DNA of 64,000 nt from Hymenopellis radicata (lineage: Eukaryota > Basidiomycota > Agaricomycetes > Agaricales > Physalacriaceae). Where the stretch lies: NCBI GenBank assembly GCA_015501595.1, contig JADNRX010000041.1, forward strand, positions 174,441-238,440. The letters are read 5' to 3'. Shown piece by piece: positions 35,379-45,817 of the stretch; position 1 is the stretch's first letter; every line of letters starts with the position of its first letter. The position numbers were made by a program, and so were the translations under genes. The notes under the pieces are model-generated. The model searched no databases, had not been told where the DNA came from, and saw nothing but the letters and a program-made list of their open reading frames with translations.

Positions 35379-38155
35379 ATGAAGGCCTTCGTCGTTCTTT
35401 CCTGCTCACTCTCGTTCTTAAACATCGCCTTCGCGGCATCATGTGGATCTCAAGCGAAGGGTGCTTTATGTCCCGACTCCCAGGTAAGTCCTCGATTTCT
35501 ATTTCTAGTTGGCGCGAGACGGAGCTTTCTTTACAGTGCTGCAGTCAGTGGGGTAACTGCGGAACAACCGCCGACTTTTGTCTGACCAGTTTACGGTGCC
35601 AAAGTCAATGCGTGGGTGGTTAGTTCGACGCGTCTAATCGCGGTCTGACTTCCTGCTTTTGAATAGATAAACGATGGACCTCGTGAGCATAATGTTCTCG
35701 GGAAGACTTTAGATTAACGCGCAAGTTTCCCTGTAGCCCCGAAGCAACCGGGAGACATTCCTGACATTGACGAATCAAAGCTTTTCGTCCCGCCTGACGG
35801 TACATTCAACAACAAGTTAGTCGCATCGTTTGTGAAGGTATCGGTGACTAACTTCGAATGTAGAAAACTGATTGGCTATTTCTCCAATTGGGTATGTAGT
35901 GCAATTTTTGTTGGATGATACTCCTGCTAACTTCGACAATGATCAGGCTCAGTATCGCGGCTATGATCCTAGTACACCTGGATGCACGAACGGAACCTAT
36001 TCCTTCGTACGTAGTGTACCGTCTTCGCTCTGTTCTCTTTCTCACGACGATGATAGCTTCCTGAGAACATCAACCCTCACTTGTACACGCACATCAACTA
36101 CGGTACGTTCTCGCTGCCTCCCAGAAAGCTGGCTATTCACTACTATAAGCAGCCTTCGTCTTCATGGCCGAAAGTAAGGCTGTCCAAAACTTCACTGTTG
36201 ATTCTCTACTTACGAATATCCTCGCCTAGACTACTCGATTGTTGCCCACGAGTACGTTCTCGTTTATCATATTTAACGAGGTATCTGACACTGAGTGAAC
36301 AGACACAATGACGAAGAATTGGGGTTGCGTATGAATAAATGGGTCCATCGTATTAATCCTGGCTGCACGACATCTCTGTCGGTTGGCGGATGGAGCATGA
36401 ACGATGGACGTAAGTCCTCACACCTCATGGACACTGTCTCGCATTCTAATTTGTTCGCAGCGAGCAAGTATACTGGGGGCGTCGACTACACGCCCTTCTT
36501 CTCGGTATGATAACAGTTTCCTTGTCGACCTCGAAGCTCACCGTCATATCAGCAAATGGCGTCCTCCGCCTCTACTCGAGCTACATTCATCGATTCAAGT
36601 ATCGAATGGGCGCGTCGATTAGAATTTGACGGTATCGACATCGTAAGTCGTACCCATTGTCGGAGACTTATCATTTGATACCTGCATACTAGGATTGGGA
36701 GTTCATTGGCGATCCCACTCGTGGTGGTACGTCAGACGACAGAGAGAACTTCAACTCGTTAGTCCGTGAAATGCGCGAGGCATTCCAAGCCGAGGCCGCG
36801 TCGTCTGGAAAGACAGAGCTGATGATCACCATGGCTGCTCCCGCGGGACCAGATGACTTTGCCAACATCGATGCCAAGACCATCTCTGACTACGTAGACT
36901 GGATCAAGTACGTTGACATACAGCCTTGATTGTGCGTATCATTCTAACGATGATTTTAGTCTCATGACCTACGAGTAAGGCGGGCTACTGCGTTTGTTGC
37001 TTTCGCTAACGCTCGACGTAGCTTCTACGGTAACTGGAATGACACTGTCGAGAACCACGCGCCCATTGCGGATACCTTCATTCCTGGATGGTCTGTCGTT
37101 TCTCTTCGTCGTCATTGCTACCGCCTGAGAAGACCTGCAGGTCGTTTACTTCAGCCATCGATCAGTACGTAGGAGCAGGTGTCCCTCCCGCTAAACTCAT
37201 GGCTGGTCTGTTTCCTTCTACTTTAACTGTGGCTTTCCACTCATCTTGAGACGACAGGCCTTCCTCTTTATGGCCGTGTATGGACTTTGTCAGATCTTTC
37301 GCAAACTTCCCCCGGATCTCCTGGTACAGCTGGAACCGCAGGTCGTTGCACTGCCGAAGTACGTGGTGGTTACTTGTTGTTGTTAATTCTGTCTGACCGG
37401 CGGGCAGCATGGATATCTTGCGTACTTCGAGATCAAAGATATTATGGATGTTCAAGAAGGTGGCGGTGTCAGCTTCGAACCCTTGGACGGATGTTCGTAT
37501 CTGCTACTTTGTCGTTGGATCTAACTGATCTCTCTTTTTCCAGATTATCTGGTATGATGCTTCTGAGGCAACGATGCTGAGCTAACAGCCCTCTAGGTCT
37601 TCGACGATCAGTGGGTAGGATATGACGATGAGGTAAGTCTTTTTTTTGGATTCATACATGCCATCCGATGCTGACCTTTATCTAGTTGTAGGTGATGAAC
37701 ATAATGCGCTACGTTGACTGACGCGTCTCCAGCTCGTTCTCCGCGAAGATGGCGATCATGAACGACCGCGGTCTTGGAGGTGCCATGGTACGTGTGCTGG
37801 TCTTCCATGTATTGAAAGTGACTTACGCTCTTACAGCTCTGGGCCGTCGATCTTGACACGTCGGACGCGGCGCTTACGCAAAAGCTACTTTCATACTACA
37901 AGGCTTGCCCTTCGGTTCGCATTCAAACTTGTTATCATTCGACCAACGCTCATGTTCTCTTGTTGATAGGACGACGAATGGCCAAGCACCCAGACCGATA
38001 CAGACGCTACCATCAACTGTCCTTTTACATCGAACAAGCCGACCAACACACAGACACGCCACTGTAATTCAGACTCGACATGGGGTCCCGTTTCGAACAT
38101 CGACTGCTCTTCCTTCATGCAGCAGTCACTGGCAGCGCAACAGTGCATCGGTTAA
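35379..38155 (+). CDS. secreted chitinase, CBM18 (hevein) plus GH18 catalytic domain
   Basis: A chitin-degrading enzyme of about 540 residues from more than 15 short exons. The signal peptide MKAFVVLSCSLSFLNIAFA is followed by a hevein-type chitin-binding module (CCSQWGNCGTTADFC, residues about 20-62). The GH18 barrel has KKLIGYFSNWAQYRGY, SLSVGGWSMNDG, the catalytic motif DGIDIDWEF (split by intron 36643-36692), NLMTYDFYGNW and MLWAVDLDTSD. A Cys-containing tail ends QQCIG. The Glu of DWEF is the acid catalyst. CBM18 plus a LysM neighbour points to subgroup C, killer-toxin-like chitinases. One junction (after VGYDDE, about 37633-37731) would not resolve in phase. A perfect 12-bp hairpin lies 148 bp past the stop. 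Confidence 0.88.
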
Positions 38156-38935
38156 ACCTTTGTGTTCTCCTACTACCTTTTACCGAAACTACTACTGTCT
38201 CTGTTTCCGTAACTACCTGTAAGAAAGTATATCCAATGCTGAGCTTTTGTTTTGGCTTCTCCAATCGTATGAGCTATGAAGTCGAGGCCAAACAGCCGCA
38301 AGACGGCGATCTACAGTGTAGATCGCCGTAAACGGTTTGCCAACGTTTCACATGACCGGGAACCCTTCCGGTTCCCCTTCCTTTCGACGACCACGGGATG
38401 TTCATCAGCGTTTCTTCGTCCTTTTCTCTTCCATATACTGCCCGCAAACGATTGCGGCGACTACGTCTTTGCTACCTGTCCGACGTCGCATCGGTTACCG
38501 TTTACCGTACATGGGGCCATGGGGATAGCGGTCTCACGAGAACGGCCGAAAAACAAAGAGGTTTAGCGTCGTAGCATGAGGCGTGTTCTGCGAATCCTTG
38601 GCGATTGATGTCGGCGCTTTGATTTATTGCAATTGCGCCGATTATACGTGACCTTCGAACGGGGTCGACAAAGTGGCGACAAACGGGTCTGGCGGTGAGT
38701 TTCATCTATTCAGTGATCCCACATGTCGCTGACACGAACTGAAAGGAAATATAGTCTAGCCTGCCCTGACCATACTGGACACGCGCTTAAACTAGGCGTT
38801 GGTATGGACGGCGTAGGACCCCGAAGGAACGCGCTGGAACCGCTTAGCGGGTTTGGATGTGCCCTTACTTGAGCGTTTCCTTCCTTCCCTCCTTTCCATA
38901 ACCTCCTTCCTTCCTTTGGTCGTGCCCATAGCACG
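38156..38935. other. intergenic between the chitinase and LysM genes
   Basis: Holds the chitinase 3' region (hairpin at 38303-38329) and the promoter of the LysM gene, with TTCCTTCCTTCC-like pyrimidine tracts before 38936. No exon recognised. Confidence 0.45.
38303..38329 (+). other. perfect 12-bp hairpin in the chitinase 3' region
   Basis: Arms ACGGCGATCTAC (38303-38314) and GTAGATCGCCGT (38318-38329) pair without mismatch around AGT. It lies 148 bp after the stop, so it could be in the 3' UTR or mark an insertion scar. Confidence 0.7.
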
Positions 38936-41900
38936 ATGGCGTTCAACTTCAAGTCTCTCGTTTTCCTCCTTACCTTCGTTTATGGTGCGCCAATCTCGTC
39001 TCTTTCTATTTCGCGTTCTGAAATATCTCCTTAGGCGCCTCCGCTGCATGTACCGAGACGTACACAGTAAGAATTTTTCTCTGGCATTCGACAACTCACC
39101 CTAAGCACCATTATCAGGTTGTCAGTGGCGACGATTGCACCCTCATTCCCCAGAAAGCGTCGATCTCGACATACCAACTGACATTCTTGAATTCTGGACT
39201 GAACTGTAATGCGCTTTCCGTGGGTCAATCTCTATGCGTTCGCGATTCCACATATGACTGCCAGGTATGTATGGTGACTTCTATCAATGATATCAATCTT
39301 GACGTGACTTTTATAGCCCGTCTATCAAGTTCAGAGTGGTGATGGGTTAGCCGTATTTCGTCTGAGATAACACGTCGTTAACGTTCGTCTTAGATGCTGG
39401 GATATCGCCAACTCGCACGGCATCACGTCCGACCAACTTCTTGCTAATAATCCGAATATCGGTTCCGACTGCAATATCCAGCCTGGTGAAATGCTTTGTG
39501 TTGCCGCCCCGACGGCGACCACGACCACCAGTAGGTGTCCTTCCATCGGGCTGTTACGCATCTGACATTTACAGCTTCCAGCGGCGAGACACCGACGTGT
39601 ACGTGCATACTCTTCCTAGTCAGCGGTTTAACCGACATCAATATCCAGCTACATCTTGCACGGCCACTTACTCGGTTCAGTCGGGAGACAAGTGCGCGTG
39701 TAATTCTACTTGTGTCTCAAGTGTACTAACTGGTTGCCAGTTGCGACTTGATTGCTAGCAAAAACAGTATCTCCAACTACCAACTCACGACTCTTAACCC
39801 GTCGTAAGTTTTATGAGACTACCACCTTTCCACGCTGATAATCTATCGTCTGGTAGAATGGACTGTAGCCTTCTGCAAATCGGCCAGTCTCTCTGTATAA
39901 AGTCTCCTCTTTACGACTGCCAGGTACAATCCCTCGTGACTTGTTCAACCTCCCGGACCTCATCTCTTCATAGCCTGTGTACGTCGTTTCTAGTGGCGAT
40001 GGATGCTCCGCTATTGCCGACTCGCACGGCATATCACTCGACCAGCTGTATACCGACAATCCGAATCTCCAGAACGCCTGTAACATCTACGTTGGGCAAA
40101 CCTTATGTGTTGCTGGTTCAGGCACCCCGACTACCACTACCACTACCGCCGCGCCGACTCGTACGATAGCCTTCCATTCATTCGTTACCCGTATGTCTTA
40201 TTGATGTCGTGCAGCGACTTCCACGGAATGTACCCTGAAGACCACCGTCATGGATGGAGAGAATTGCGATACCATCTGCGAACGTGCGGGTGTGTCTCGT
40301 TATTGGCTTGGACAGGTCAGATCGCGCAATGCCATTGATGAGGTAGTGCCTAACTTTTCTTCAGCTTAACCCCAGCATCAATTCGCAGTGCACGAACATC
40401 GTCAGCGGACAGGCCCTCTGTATCGACAGCGCCATCAACACCTGCGGATCCGTTTATTCCATCAAAGGTACCGAGGGCAGCTGTACGGGAATCGCAACGT
40501 CGCTGGGCATGGAGGTATCCGACCTCATGGCACTGAACCCAAACATTGATTCGGGGTGCACCAATATATACGTCGGCGTAAGTTAAATGGTTCTCCGGAT
40601 AATGCTGGTGCTGATGGTTGTTCGTTACAGGAAGTGATATGCACAGCCAAGAAGGCGACGGGAACCCCCAGCAGCGAGTGCACCCGGCACTATACAGTAA
40701 GTCGCTTTGCGCATCGTCAGAGATAGACTCAAACCTCTGATAGCTGAGTTCGGGCGATACGTGCACAGGTAAATTCCTCCTTTGGCCACGCGGACGGTTC
40801 TAACTATGTGTATCACAGTAACCGCGGCGAAAAATTCGTTAACGAACACGCAGCTCCTCCAGCTTAACCCGGGCTTGTCATGTAGTTCTATGATCCCCGA
40901 CACTGTGTTATGTACCTTCACGCCGGCGACCAGCATATGCCCGAACCTTGTACAGACTAACCTCAACGACGACTGCTGTATGTGTATCCTACATTGCTGT
41001 GTCGATTTCTAACTCCAATAACGGCAGTCTCACTCGCTCAGAATGTCAGCATGTCGCTCGAGGAATGGCAGTCCATAAATCAAGGCTTGGATTGCGATCC
41101 GTAAGCTACTTGTCTTCACCACGGTTGCGTGACTGAGATACATATAACAGCTTACAATTGAACTACATCGTATGCTCAGCGCACGGCAACGCGACCTTGC
41201 CCGAAGAACCATCGGGCGAGAACCCGACCTCCAACCCATTGTGTGGCGCATATGATAAATCACAATATTGTTGTACGCAGTACAGCGTTTCAGCAGACCT
41301 CTTCTCGTCGGACCTTTGCCTTCGTGCGAATGTAAGCCTTTCGGCTCTTTCTTAACAATCGGTTTCTGACATAAATACTATTCTAGGGTTGCCAGGTAAA
41401 CTTGTCGTCTGTTGAGCATAGCATCATTACCTACATTTGTATAGGAAAACTGTCGAGGAGACTCTGGCGTCACAGTCCCGACAGGCTCCGCCACTCCGAC
41501 ATTTACACTCACGCCGACTGCGTACCCTACACCGACAGCAATGCCCAGCGAATGCGACAACTGCACGGACTCTCAGTGCTGCACGGCCTTTGTACGTGTT
41601 CTCACATGGCATGGTCATGCTCATAGTTACTGCGGGTTAACGTCTTGTACAGGGAACTTGCTACACTGGCCTGTCCTCTTGGTATTGCCGTACGTGTGAC
41701 GCATTTTGATCGCTCAGCGTCTTTCTCATGGCCATACAGAAGCGGAGAACGGATGTACGAAGAACTGCGATAAAGGACTTCCTTCAGGATGGGTAGATCT
41801 GCCAGTGGTACCGGTGGTTAACTACACGTTCCCAGATGGAGTAAGGCACTTCCTTCAGAAAGTGAACTTCGGCGATTGAATGTCTTTGTCTAGGACTACA

Positions 41901-42335
41901 GCGCATACGGTGGAAACCCGTGCCAGGTCTGCAACGCTACCACAGCTCTCCTCGAGTACGCGTCCATCTCAGCTGTGTTCGAACACTCTCATTAATTTCC
42001 CAAATGTAGATCTGCAAGCGGCGACTACTGCTGCACCCAAAATCTACAGTGCCTGCCTACTGTGAGTTGATTTCTCTTCTTGCTTTAACAAGAAACTCAT
42101 CGCATGATGACAGGTCTACGACGACTGTCGCGTGTCAAGAGGATGCCTGTACAACTGCTTCATCGAATTCCCCGATGACGAGGATGAGTGCTCGCGTACG
42201 GGGGTTTGTACTTACACGACGACCATAGTTGAGCAGCCATGGGAGTCGGGGTCGCCCTTTGACTCTGTCCTAGAGCCTGATGACGAAGAGCCGGTGGCGG
42301 AATTGGTGCGGCGTCGCCGTCCTAAGTCTTTTTAA
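38936..42335 (+). CDS. secreted multi-LysM protein with Cys-rich C-terminus
   Basis: About 730 residues from some 20 exons. The signal peptide is MAFNFKSLVFLLTFVYGASA, followed by about eight LysM modules. Their cores read YTVVSGDDC, YQVQSGDGCWDIA, YSVQSGDKC, YVVSSGDGCSAIA, VMDGENCDTICERAG, SIKGTEGSCTGIA, YTLSSGDTC and LVQTNLNDDC, most with an LNP or NNPN turn. Thr/Pro linkers separate them. The C-terminal third has two Cys-rich blocks (SQCCTAFGTC and SGDYCCTQNLQC) and an acidic, basic-ending tail (RRRRPKSF). LysM modules bind chitin or other GlcNAc polymers outside the cell. It follows the CBM18-GH18 chitinase in the same direction, 0.8 kb downstream. In Trichoderma, LysM protein genes flank subgroup C chitinases; shared function here is inference. 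Confidence 0.88.
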
Positions 42336-42514
42336 ACTAGGTAGTATTATCCCGAATAGTCGTACATCTGCTTTGTGATCCTGAGACAAAGACCATTGTG
42401 GATTTGAATCGCGTGATCTTTCAGTGGCACAACCAGTGAACAAAGAGATCGTCTGATTGGTACTTGCGCACAAACTCTCATCTTCGTCGATCCACCATCT
42501 TCCTCACAGAAAGC

Positions 42515-43113
42515 ATGCCGTCCATGGACAACAGTGCGTCTTGAAATCTGCTCATCCGTCTTGATACTGATACGAATGTATTAACAGCATACTGCTCAAC
42601 CCGCGATTCGGTCTCAAAGACATCGCAGTCTTTCAACGATGATCCATTCTATTGCGAAAATGAGGACTCCAGACGCGCCGTCTTCAGCTCTCCTACCTCC
42701 CTGCGCTACAAACGCGATGTCGATCTAAAGAAAACACCCATATTCGGCCGCCATCCACTCACGCCACCCGACACATGCCCAGACGCAACCATAGACTCGC
42801 TTCGTCGAGAGCTGAGAAGTGCGCGCTCATCAGAGAGAACTGCCCTACAGCGAGTGGCCAAGTTGGAGGAGAGCTACAGCTTTTGACAGACATTGAAAGG
42901 TTCAGGAAGGTTTTGAAAGAAAGAGACACTTTGAAGCGCCAGGAAAAGCTGTGGGAGAAGGAATGCCAGCTGGTATTGGAGGAGCTGCAGATGGTTAAAC
43001 GACGGTTGTATGATGCAGAGTTGAGGCTGCTTACGATGGATTCGGAGGAGTACTTCCAACCACAGGAGGAGGAGGACACGGAAGGGCATGAAGATGCCAA
43101 AATGGAAGAGTAA
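42515..43113 (+). CDS. small coiled-coil protein, one frame break
   Basis: Exon 1 (MPSMDNT, from 42515) joins after an intron (gtgcgtc..ttaacag) to a second exon. That exon encodes a Ser/Asp-rich stretch and a coiled coil (IDSLRRELRSARSSERTALQ). The coil continues in another phase from about 42873 (LLTDIERFRKVLKERDTLKR, then LVLEELQMVKRRLYDAELRL) to an acidic tail ending at 43113. One missing base near 42861-42873 (GGAGGAGAG) would restore one frame of about 180 residues. It is unrelated in sequence to the HPD tail of the larger coiled-coil proteins. Function unknown. Confidence 0.5.
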
Positions 43114-43296
43114 ACGAGTTGTGGTTATATCGACAAGGAACTATTATCTACTCGACTCGTAGTCCTACTTATTCTGAAACTTGTTCCCCGATATGTACCG
43201 TCCTAGTCAATGCCCCGTCAGTTACCAGCAGGCGTTCTGTATGCCCGCGCGCCCACTCTTCAACGAGATTACCATAGTATTGGCCTGCTATCCACT

Positions 43297-43905
43297 CTAT
43301 GACGGGCTGACCAAGATCTCCCTCAACCACCGCCCTAAGCCATCTACCGTAGAAGCCTGCAGACCATGCAGTACACCAGCGGATGCGAGAGAGCCCAAGA
43401 TATTAAAAATAGCCGCAGAGGCGTCGCTGATTCGCCTGGATAACTCCGCACCAAGGTCGCCTGGAAAACGATGAGTAAGGTGAAGGACATTCGGGCGGGA
43501 GTGTACCCGTACAGGCCACAGGTCCAAGTGCGCGGAAACCAGGCACGTCCATCAAGAGGAAGCATCCAATCAAGAAAAATGCAGTGGCGACGGGGTGCGC
43601 CACCAAGTGCGCTTTTATGGCGTCCACGATCATTTGACGCCAATCGGCATCATCAATGATATCGAGCAGTCTGTGAACTAACTGCTCTAAAGCAGATGGA
43701 GTCATCCCTCGGAGAACACCAAGAACGTTCTCGACGATAGGCCTAGTAGTGGCATCGTCATGATTCTGCCGTAGGAAAGCCGCCACTGTGCCTTCTATGT
43801 CCTCCGCTTGAAGCTCTGGATCGACGTTTCCTCTGAGCTTGGAGCGTCCGAGTCGCTGTAGGGTGGAGGTTTGTCGAGTATAACCATAGCTGCGGCGGTA
43901 AGTGG
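43297..43905 (-). CDS. hypothetical protein with one hydrophobic helix, start unresolved
   Basis: Two exons (about 43905-43529 and then after an intron, gtacgggt..ttttccag, to a stop at 43297-43299) encode an Arg/Gln-rich N-terminal part. A patch VLGVLRGMTPSALEQLVHRL and a hydrophobic helix (HPVATAFFLIGCFLLMDVPG) follow. The last exon reads ILGSLASAGVLHGLQAST. The first exon appears to begin at an acceptor (attcag at 43911-43906) and no in-frame ATG precedes it, so an upstream exon is missing from my model. I do not recognise the family. Confidence 0.45.
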
Positions 43906-43989
43906 TCTGAATTGATTGTTCACACAATGAGCGTGAAGAAGCGGTTCACGCGAAGAAGGTCATGGATGTGAAAGAAGAAGACAATTTGT

Positions 43990-45063
43990 CTAAGGATAGT
44001 AGGGCCTAGACATCGAACGAAGTAAGTATAGACAATGATAATCAAGCCTGCGCCTAAACAATTCTGCCAGCTCTGAAATGGAGTGAACAATGACATCGAC
44101 AAAGCCTCCCTCGTCCTTCGTCTTGACCGTGAATTCGAGCTGCTTATCTTCCCAGGCCGCGGGATGTACACCGTCTTCATCCCCAGCTTGGCCGCCGCCT
44201 CGAGGTCCCAGATATGGGCCGCAGCCATCACACATTTCTCTGGTTTCCCATCGAGTGAGAGGTGATGCATTGCTCCTAGGTACACCGTTGGGTTGCTAGG
44301 ATTGACGGGTCATGGGATATGCGATGGGAAAGGGAAGCGATGGGATACTCACGGCTTGTAAGAAGCAAACATTTCTGCCGAGAATACGATGTCCCATGGA
44401 AGGCTGGCGAATTTAGCCTACAGTGAGAAAGGAAGTAGTAAGCGTTGATGAGGATACGGTTCGGGGTGTACGCACCATATCCGCAAGCAAGCGGACGTTT
44501 CCGTTCGATAGCGAGCAAATAAGGACATGGCGCTTCAATGCGTTGAGACCTGGGGCAGAATCCGGCCAACCTGAATCGCGAATGAGCATACTAGCGACGT
44601 ATCATGTCCATAGTAGCAACGTACCATGGAGGCGGTGCCATACCAAGTTGAGATCAGCTCTCTGAGCCTCATCTAAGCTGGATCCAATTTGCGACCAGCG
44701 AGGAGACGACAGCATCGAGTCAAGGATCTAGTCAAAGTTATTTGGTTGCTCAAACATAGTGTGAGGGTGACGAGCCTGTCTATGCAATTCATCAACGCTT
44801 CGCGGTCCTTCTTCATTCGTCCCTTTGGCTATCCGCGCCCTATAGTTGCCATCAGTACTATCGTTATGGGGTGGCACCTATGTAAGGCGAACGAACGTGT
44901 TCTCTAGATAACCTTTCCTCCATTCGGTTGCGAATGCACTCTGCCAGTCTGGATTGATGGCGGCATCGGAGACCGGAAGCCGCTTCAATTCTTCGACGAC
45001 AGACCCATGCCAATCAACAACTGTTCCAAAGACGTCGAATAAGACGGCCTCTACACCGTCCAT
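43990..45063 (-). CDS. type II haloacid dehalogenase (HAD superfamily), one frame break
   Basis: The start at 45063 gives MDGVEAVLFDVFGTVVDWHG, with the nucleophile Asp in FDVFGTVVDW as in 2-haloacid dehalogenases. Later exons give motif II (LICSLSNGN), the motif III Lys region (FASYK then PNPTVYLGAMHHL) and motif IV text (CVMAAAHIWDLEAAAKLGMKTVYIPR). The usual C-terminal sequence (EDKQLEF..FVDVIVHSISELAEL) continues only in another phase. One extra G at CCC 44151-44153 (plus strand) would make it continuous. The intron after HRQ appears to use a GC donor. The enzyme would hydrolyse a 2-haloacid or, as in many fungi, act on an unknown phosphate or halide substrate. About 270 residues if intact. 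Confidence 0.75.
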
Positions 45064-45817
45064 GATGGGAAGGACAGGGGAAGGATGAGTCAGAGATGTG
45101 CCGCAGGCTCTTAACCGGCCTCTTTCGGCAAAATTCACCTCTTTCCGAACTCTCACGCTGCTTTCACGTTAAATTTAGCGGCTTCTTGGCGGCTTCACGA
45201 GCACCCGAAGACACAAGATAACAGTGTCGTGAGAAAGCGTTGAAGAATGCGCTTCGTAAACATCTTGACTTCAGAGCGTCTCAATTCCCTCAAGACGATT
45301 CTATGCAGAACACGCAGGTAGACACTGTCGAGCTTTCCACATGCTTCCAAGGATAGCGGAAATTGTCAGTGCACACGGTATGTTATCAAGGCTTTCATAT
45401 CCTAGGTCATTGATGATCGTTCATGCTTTTGGATTGAAGAGTTCGAATCCTGAACTCTCGACCATGCGTGTTGTATTCAGGACCTTACATGGGACATGAT
45501 AAAGCAGCGAAAGACTGACTGTTCGGTGCCTTCGTTTCTGATGAGCACTCTGTCTCAGTCATCTTCTGAACATATCACGCAGGTTTTTTGAACATCCCAG
45601 ATGTACTCAGCATGGCTCCCATTCAGAACATCATCACCTAGCATGTGCCTACCAACCGCCTCAAATGCCAAACGCATGCGTCGCCTCTTATCCAGTCTAT
45701 CAGCGTACTCATATTCCTCTATCAGAACCTTCAATATTGATTGTTTATCTCCGAAGTTCGTCAATTGCCTGCACTTATAATGCGCGCGCTAACAAACGCG
45801 AATGAAGAACAGACACC
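45064..45817. other. intergenic; one doubtful minus-strand ORF
   Basis: A minus-strand frame at about 45764-45555 (SILKVLIEEYEYADRLDKRR, ending CVICSEDD) is protein-like but has no ATG start or partner exons. Otherwise nothing. Confidence 0.35.

Noticed and set aside
43403..43927. Interferon-induced 6-16 family membership of the hydrophobic protein
   Set aside because: The helix and FRALGPVA text are suggestive, but the Gly-rich repeats that define the family are missing once the last exon is spliced.
45438..45460. GAGTTCGAATCCTGAACTC as a B-box or tRNA fragment
   Set aside because: It is a 6-bp hairpin with a B-box-like loop but has no A-box or tRNA body nearby.
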